Source: Bacteroidota bacterium (GTDB lineage Bacteria > Bacteroidota > Bacteroidia > Chitinophagales > Chitinophagaceae). Taken from it: a DNA stretch of 25,897 bases. Within the stretch, counting starts at the first letter, position 1. Each line of letters begins with the position of its first letter. The notes below the pieces were generated by a model. The model saw nothing but the letters and a program-made list of their open reading frames with translations, had not been told where the DNA came from and searched no databases. This document shows positions 22,028-25,897 of this stretch, piece by piece. Location: assembly GCA_028877045.1 (NCBI GenBank), contig JAGWPQ010000332.1, positions 1-25,897 of the forward strand. The letters are read 5' to 3'. A program made the position numbers and the translations under genes.

Positions 22028-24160
22028 ATGCAAGTAGAAAAATTTTATTACGATAACAGGATTGTAAAGATGTTTGCTTATGCAACCATGTTATGGGGTA
22101 TCGTAGGAATGTTGGCAGGTTTATTAATAGCCATGCAGATTTATTTGCCGGCTGCTAATTTTGATCTGCCGTTTACAACTTTCGGGCGTGTACGTCCGCT
22201 TCACACCAATGCTGTGATTTTTGCTTTTGTCGGCAATGGAATTTTCATGGGTGTTTATTATTCGCTGCAACGTTTATGCAAGGCACGTATGTTCAGCGAT
22301 GTTTTAGGTAAAATCCATTTTTGGGGTTGGCAATTAATTATTGTCGCTGCTGCAGTTACTTTATTAGCCGGATATACCAGCGGTAAAGAATATGCCGAAT
22401 TGGAATGGCCAATAGATATTGTAATTACTATAGTATGGGTTGTTTTTGGTATCAACATGTTTGGTACTATTATTAAAAGAAGAGAAAGTCATTTATATGT
22501 TGCTATCTGGTTTTTTATTGCAACATGGGTAACGGTTGCAATGCTGCACATTGTTAACTCATTCGAAATCCCATTCTCATGGATGAAGAGTTACAGTTTT
22601 TATGCCGGTGTTCAGGATGCTTTGGTACAATGGTGGTATGGCCATAATGCTGTTGCGTTCTTTTTAACTACACCATATTTAGGATTGATGTATTATTTTA
22701 TTCCAAAAGTTTCAAATCGTCCGGTATATAGTTATCGCTTATCGATTGTTCACTTTTGGGCATTGATATTTATTTATATCTGGGCCGGCCCTCACCATTT
22801 ATTATATACTGCTTTACCCGATTGGGCTCAAAGTTTAGGAACTGTTTTCAGCATCATGCTGATCGCACCAAGCTGGGGCGGTATGCTGAACGGATTATTC
22901 ACTTTGCGCGGTGCTTGGGATAAAGTAAGAGAAGAACCTGTGTTGAAATTTATGGTGGTAGCCGTTACCTGTTATGGTATGAGCACATTTGAAGGACCGA
23001 TGCTGAGTTTAAAAAGTGTAAATGCAATTTCGCATTTTACCGATTGGACCATTGCCCACGTTCACGTTGGTGCTTTGGGATGGAATGGCTTCTTAACATT
23101 CGGTATGTTGTATTGGTTGATCCCAAAAATGTTCAACACACCTTTGTATTCTAAAAAATTAGCAACAAACCATTTCTGGATCGGAACAATAGGAATTATT
23201 CTATATGTGATCCCGCTGTATTGGGCCGGATTTACTCAGGCAACTATGTGGAAACAATTTACTGAAGACGGTACTTTGAAATTTCAGTTCCTCGAAACTG
23301 TTACACACATCATCCCGATGTATATCACCCGAAGTGTTGGTGGTGGCATTTATCTGGTTGGTGCTTTATTAATGATCTATAATTTGATTAAAACAATTAA
23401 AGCAGGATCATTTGTTGCCGATGAAGCTGCAGAAGCTGCACCATTACCAAAAGTTATTGCAACACACGGAAAGCAATACTGGCATCGTTGGATCGAAGCA
23501 AGACCCATTCAAATGCTGATCTTAAGTTTAGTATTAGTTGCCATTGGCGGTGCTATTGAAATGCTTCCAACATTTTTAATTAAAAGTAACATTCCAACCA
23601 TCTCTTCAGTAAAACCTTACACGCCACTTGAACTGCAGGGAAGAGATATTTATGTTCGTGAAGGATGTTATTTATGTCATTCACAAATGGTTCGTCCTTT
23701 CCGCGATGAAGTGGCACGTTACGGCGAATACAGTAAAGCCGGCGAATTTATTTACGATCATCCGTTCCAATGGGGAAGTAAGAGAACCGGTCCCGATTTA
23801 GCACGCATTGGCGGTAAATATCCCGATAGCTGGCATTACAATCATATGTGGGATCCTCGTTCTATGAGCCCGGGTTCTATCATGCCAAATTATACATGGT
23901 TATTTGATAATAAAATTGATACGGCTATCACTCCTGCAAAGATCAGAGCGATGCAAACATTGGGTGTGCCTTATCCTGATGGATATGATAAAAAAGCCAA
24001 TGCTGATTTAATGGAACAGGCAAAAGCAATAAAAGAAAATTTGAAAAAGGATAAAATAGATGCACCTGCCGACAGAGAGATCGTTGCTTTGATCGCTTAT
24101 CTGCAAAGAGTTGGAACCGATATCAAGGGACAACAAAAAGCAGCATCGGCATTTAAATAA
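22028..24160 (+). CDS. ccoN: cbb3-type cytochrome c oxidase, fused CcoN-CcoO subunits
   Basis: At 710 residues it joins two subunits that are separate in Proteobacteria. Residues 1 to about 475 form CcoN: many membrane helices with H59 (LHTNAV), WWYGHN (H206), PHH (256-257) and AHVHVG (H344, H346) as heme and copper ligands. After a linker, a membrane helix at about 495-515 leads into CcoO with heme motif C547-YL-C550-H551 (EGCYLCHSQMVRPF) and M619 as likely axial ligand. Together they reduce O2 with high affinity at the inner membrane. Fusion is known for Bacteroidota. It is followed at short spacing by ccoQ and ccoP. Confidence 0.94.
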   Translation: MQVEKFYYDNRIVKMFAYATMLWGIVGMLAGLLIAMQIYLPAANFDLPFTTFGRVRPLHTNAVIFAFVGNGIFMGVYYSLQRLCKARMFSDVLGKIHFWGWQLIIVAAAVTLLAGYTSGKEYAELEWPIDIVITIVWVVFGINMFGTIIKRRESHLYVAIWFFIATWVTVAMLHIVNSFEIPFSWMKSYSFYAGVQDALVQWWYGHNAVAFFLTTPYLGLMYYFIPKVSNRPVYSYRLSIVHFWALIFIYIWAGPHHLLYTALPDWAQSLGTVFSIMLIAPSWGGMLNGLFTLRGAWDKVREEPVLKFMVVAVTCYGMSTFEGPMLSLKSVNAISHFTDWTIAHVHVGALGWNGFLTFGMLYWLIPKMFNTPLYSKKLATNHFWIGTIGIILYVIPLYWAGFTQATMWKQFTEDGTLKFQFLETVTHIIPMYITRSVGGGIYLVGALLMIYNLIKTIKAGSFVADEAAEAAPLPKVIATHGKQYWHRWIEARPIQMLILSLVLVAIGGAIEMLPTFLIKSNIPTISSVKPYTPLELQGRDIYVREGCYLCHSQMVRPFRDEVARYGEYSKAGEFIYDHPFQWGSKRTGPDLARIGGKYPDSWHYNHMWDPRSMSPGSIMPNYTWLFDNKIDTAITPAKIRAMQTLGVPYPDGYDKKANADLMEQAKAIKENLKKDKIDAPADREIVALIAYLQRVGTDIKGQQKAASAFK

Positions 24161-24189
24161 ATGAAATCAGATTTTTAAAATCATTAATT

Positions 24190-24351
24190 ATGAAATTCAT
24201 TCATTATTTAGAAAAGATCACCGGTGTAGATATTTATGCACTTACTTCTTTAACTATTTTCTTATCGTTCTTTATCATCATGCTGCTTTGGGCATGGAAA
24301 GCTGATAAGAATATGATCAACGAAATAAGTCAAATACCATTAGATAATTAA
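24190..24351 (+). CDS. ccoQ: Small membrane subunit CcoQ-like
   Basis: A 53-residue protein with one membrane helix (about 15-36, DIYALTSLTIFLSFFIIMLL) and a W-AW-KADK edge, then a charged tail. Position between ccoNO and ccoP, size and topology fit CcoQ, which stabilises the oxidase. Sequence conservation in this family is low, so the call leans on position. The gap is 29 bases upstream and 26 bases to ccoP. Confidence 0.75.
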   Translation: MKFIHYLEKITGVDIYALTSLTIFLSFFIIMLLWAWKADKNMINEISQIPLDN

Positions 24352-24377
24352 GCACAAACTCATAAAATCATTCAGCA

Positions 24378-25532
24378 ATGAAAAAAATTTTAAAAAAATA
24401 TAGTTGGTTAAAATTGAAAGTAATTATTATAGCAACTTTACTTTTTCCATCGGTTGTTTTTGCTGCGGGCCCACCGGCAGCATCCGAACTTTCTAATCCT
24501 TTGGCAATTGCATTATTAATTGTAATTGTAGGATTGTTATTGGTGATAGCATTGCTTGCCAATATTATTATCGGCGCTGCCAAATTAAATCTGCAAAGAT
24601 TTATTGACGAAAAGAAAAAAAGTAATGCAGGAAAAATTGCAAGCATTATTTTATTATGCTTTTTAACAACTGCCGCATTTGCTGCTGATGCACCGGCCAT
24701 AACGGCAGCTGCAGACACATCAATAGCAGGGTTATCACAAATATCTTTTTATACTTTATTAAGTGTGATCTTTTTAGAGCTTATTATTTTGGTTGTTCTT
24801 TTACTCAACTTAAAAAAATTGTTGAAACAAGAAAGGATTGCTGTTCAAACTGCTGATGCTGCAGTAGCAACAACAACTTCATTCTCGAATTGGTGGAATA
24901 AAATAAATAAACTACGCCCTATCAAAGAAGAATCTCAAATCGATCTGGGGCATGATTACGATGGTATCCGTGAATTAGATAATCGCTTACCACCATGGTG
25001 GTTATATGGATTTTATGTTTGTATTCTTTTCGCAGCCATTTATTTATACCGTTATCATGTTGTACATTCTGCACCATTAAGCGGTGAAGAATTAAAAATT
25101 GAAATGGCAAAAGCTGATGCCGAGAAACAGGCATACTTAAAAAAGTCGGCAAATAATATTGATGAGACCACAGCAAAATTATTAACCGATCCAAAAGATC
25201 TGGATGCGGCTAAAAAAATATTCTCTACTATTTGTGCTGCATGTCACAGACCCGATGGTGGTGGTGTAGTTGGTCCAAATTTAACCGACGATTATTGGAT
25301 CCATGGTGGAAATATTAAAGACATTTTCAAGACAATCAAATATGGTTATCCTGATAAGGGAATGAAAAGCTGGAAAGATGATTATACTCCTTTGCAAATA
25401 GAACAATTGGCAAGCTATGTAAAATCGTTGCGTGGAACCAATCCTCCAAATCCAAAAGAACCACAGGGAACTTTATATAAAGAAGATGGGGCACCGGCTG
25501 ATGCAGCAAAAACAGATTCAACAAAAAAATAA
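24378..25532 (+). CDS. ccoP: cbb3 oxidase cytochrome c subunit CcoP, single-heme form
   Basis: A 384-residue membrane-anchored cytochrome c. The FixP-type N-terminal motif, DHxYDGIxExDNxxPPWW-like, is at about 191-208 and is followed by a membrane helix (209-226). Only one heme motif is seen, C286-AA-C289-H290, with M329 as likely sixth ligand; proteobacterial CcoP has two. Residues 1-150 are unusual: two similar blocks, each a signal-like hydrophobic run ending FAA-x-PA, then a longer membrane helix (about 42-66 and 122-144). The tail is rich in Pro, Ala and Lys. It transfers electrons to CcoO/CcoN. Confidence 0.92.
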   Translation: MKKILKKYSWLKLKVIIIATLLFPSVVFAAGPPAASELSNPLAIALLIVIVGLLLVIALLANIIIGAAKLNLQRFIDEKKKSNAGKIASIILLCFLTTAAFAADAPAITAAADTSIAGLSQISFYTLLSVIFLELIILVVLLLNLKKLLKQERIAVQTADAAVATTTSFSNWWNKINKLRPIKEESQIDLGHDYDGIRELDNRLPPWWLYGFYVCILFAAIYLYRYHVVHSAPLSGEELKIEMAKADAEKQAYLKKSANNIDETTAKLLTDPKDLDAAKKIFSTICAACHRPDGGGVVGPNLTDDYWIHGGNIKDIFKTIKYGYPDKGMKSWKDDYTPLQIEQLASYVKSLRGTNPPNPKEPQGTLYKEDGAPADAAKTDSTKK

Positions 25533-25566
25533 ATGCCGATAAAGAACAGATTGGCGTACGAATAAG

Positions 25567-25897
25567 ATGAGCAACCAAACAGAACACATTAATGAACCAA
25601 TTACAGAAGGCCAAAGTTTCAGAGACAGGATCGCAACCGTTGATGAATCAGGTAAACGTAAATGGGTTTTTGCACAAAGACCGCATGGTAAATTTTACAG
25701 TATCCGCAGCTGGTTAAGTTATTTGTATTTTATTGTGTTCTTTGGTTTGCCGTTTGTTCAAATCGATGGCCGGCCCTTGTTTTTATTTAATGTGCCTGCC
25801 GCAAGATTTATTTTATTTGGCAAGGTTTTCTGGCCCGAAGATTTTTTCATCTTCGGACTTACCATGGTAACTTTTGTTTTTTTTATTATTTTATTTA
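25567..25897 (+). CDS. ccoG: cbb3 oxidase accessory protein CcoG, 5' part (cut by window edge)
   Basis: The first 110 residues are visible; the gene runs off the right edge. After a polar start (MSNQTEHINEPITEG) come the CcoG features SFRDRIATVDESGKRKWVFA, a membrane helix (about 50-65) and the IDGRPLFLFNVPAARFILFG and FWPEDFF segments. CcoG is a ferredoxin-like membrane protein that reduces copper for oxidase assembly. The ferredoxin cysteines lie beyond the window. It follows ccoP by 34 bases, as the last visible gene of the oxidase operon. Confidence 0.88.
   Translation, partial: MSNQTEHINEPITEGQSFRDRIATVDESGKRKWVFAQRPHGKFYSIRSWLSYLYFIVFFGLPFVQIDGRPLFLFNVPAARFILFGKVFWPEDFFIFGLTMVTFVFFIILF

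Noticed and set aside
1..25897. CRISPR array, tRNA, rRNA or insertion sequence
   Set aside because: No regular spacer repeat, no tRNA-like cloverleaf with CCA-side features and no transposase-like reading frame was seen; this was judged by eye only.

Overview
The window looks like chromosomal DNA of a Bacteroidota bacterium, most likely of the Chitinophagaceae type. The basis is AT-rich DNA, a ccoN-ccoO gene fusion, promoters with the Bacteroidota -7 element TAnnTTTG, and few Shine-Dalgarno sequences. No rRNA, tRNA, CRISPR array or insertion sequence was seen.

Positions 1-840 hold a REP-like inverted repeat, two tiny overlapping membrane-protein genes and a terminator hairpin. Positions 840-14168 form a locus for non-phosphorylative L-fucose breakdown. 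A divergent AraC-type regulator faces a long + strand run: lutA-lutB-lutC (L-lactate to pyruvate), a UxaA-type dehydratase, an SDR, an FAH-family hydrolase, a RhaM-type mutarotase, an amidohydrolase lactonase, a second SDR, a FucP-type permease, a zinc alcohol dehydrogenase and an exported-looking GH29 alpha-L-fucosidase. The order of action is inferred as follows. Fucosidase frees L-fucose and the permease imports it. The mutarotase presents the right anomer, SDR2 makes the lactone and the lactonase makes L-fuconate. The UxaA-type enzyme dehydrates it, SDR1 oxidises C4, and the FAH hydrolase splits the product into pyruvate and L-lactate. LutABC then turns the lactate into pyruvate. No fucI, fucK or fucA is present.

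Positions 14350-17709 (- strand) carry an exported family-10-like glycosyl hydrolase, a MarR regulator and a radical SAM/SPASM protein. Between the last two lies a diverged tandem duplication of about 200 bp, containing a broken copy of the radical SAM gene's 3' end and a duplicated FNR-like operator. From 17864 to the right edge is a low-oxygen respiration island: an FNR-like regulator, a hemerythrin-type protein, the copper ATPase CcoI, then ccoS, ccoNO (fused), ccoQ, ccoP and the start of ccoG.

The most interesting signal is regulatory. Three promoters (marR, hemerythrin-ccoI, ccoSNOQP) share one layout: two FNR-like boxes with centres exactly 22 bp apart, placed at nearly the same distance from a TAnnTTTG-like -7 element. 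The nearby FNR-like protein has the four cysteines expected for an iron-sulfur oxygen sensor, but with unusual spacing and a changed DNA-recognition residue. Together these suggest a locally encoded oxygen-responsive regulon that also includes the marR gene.
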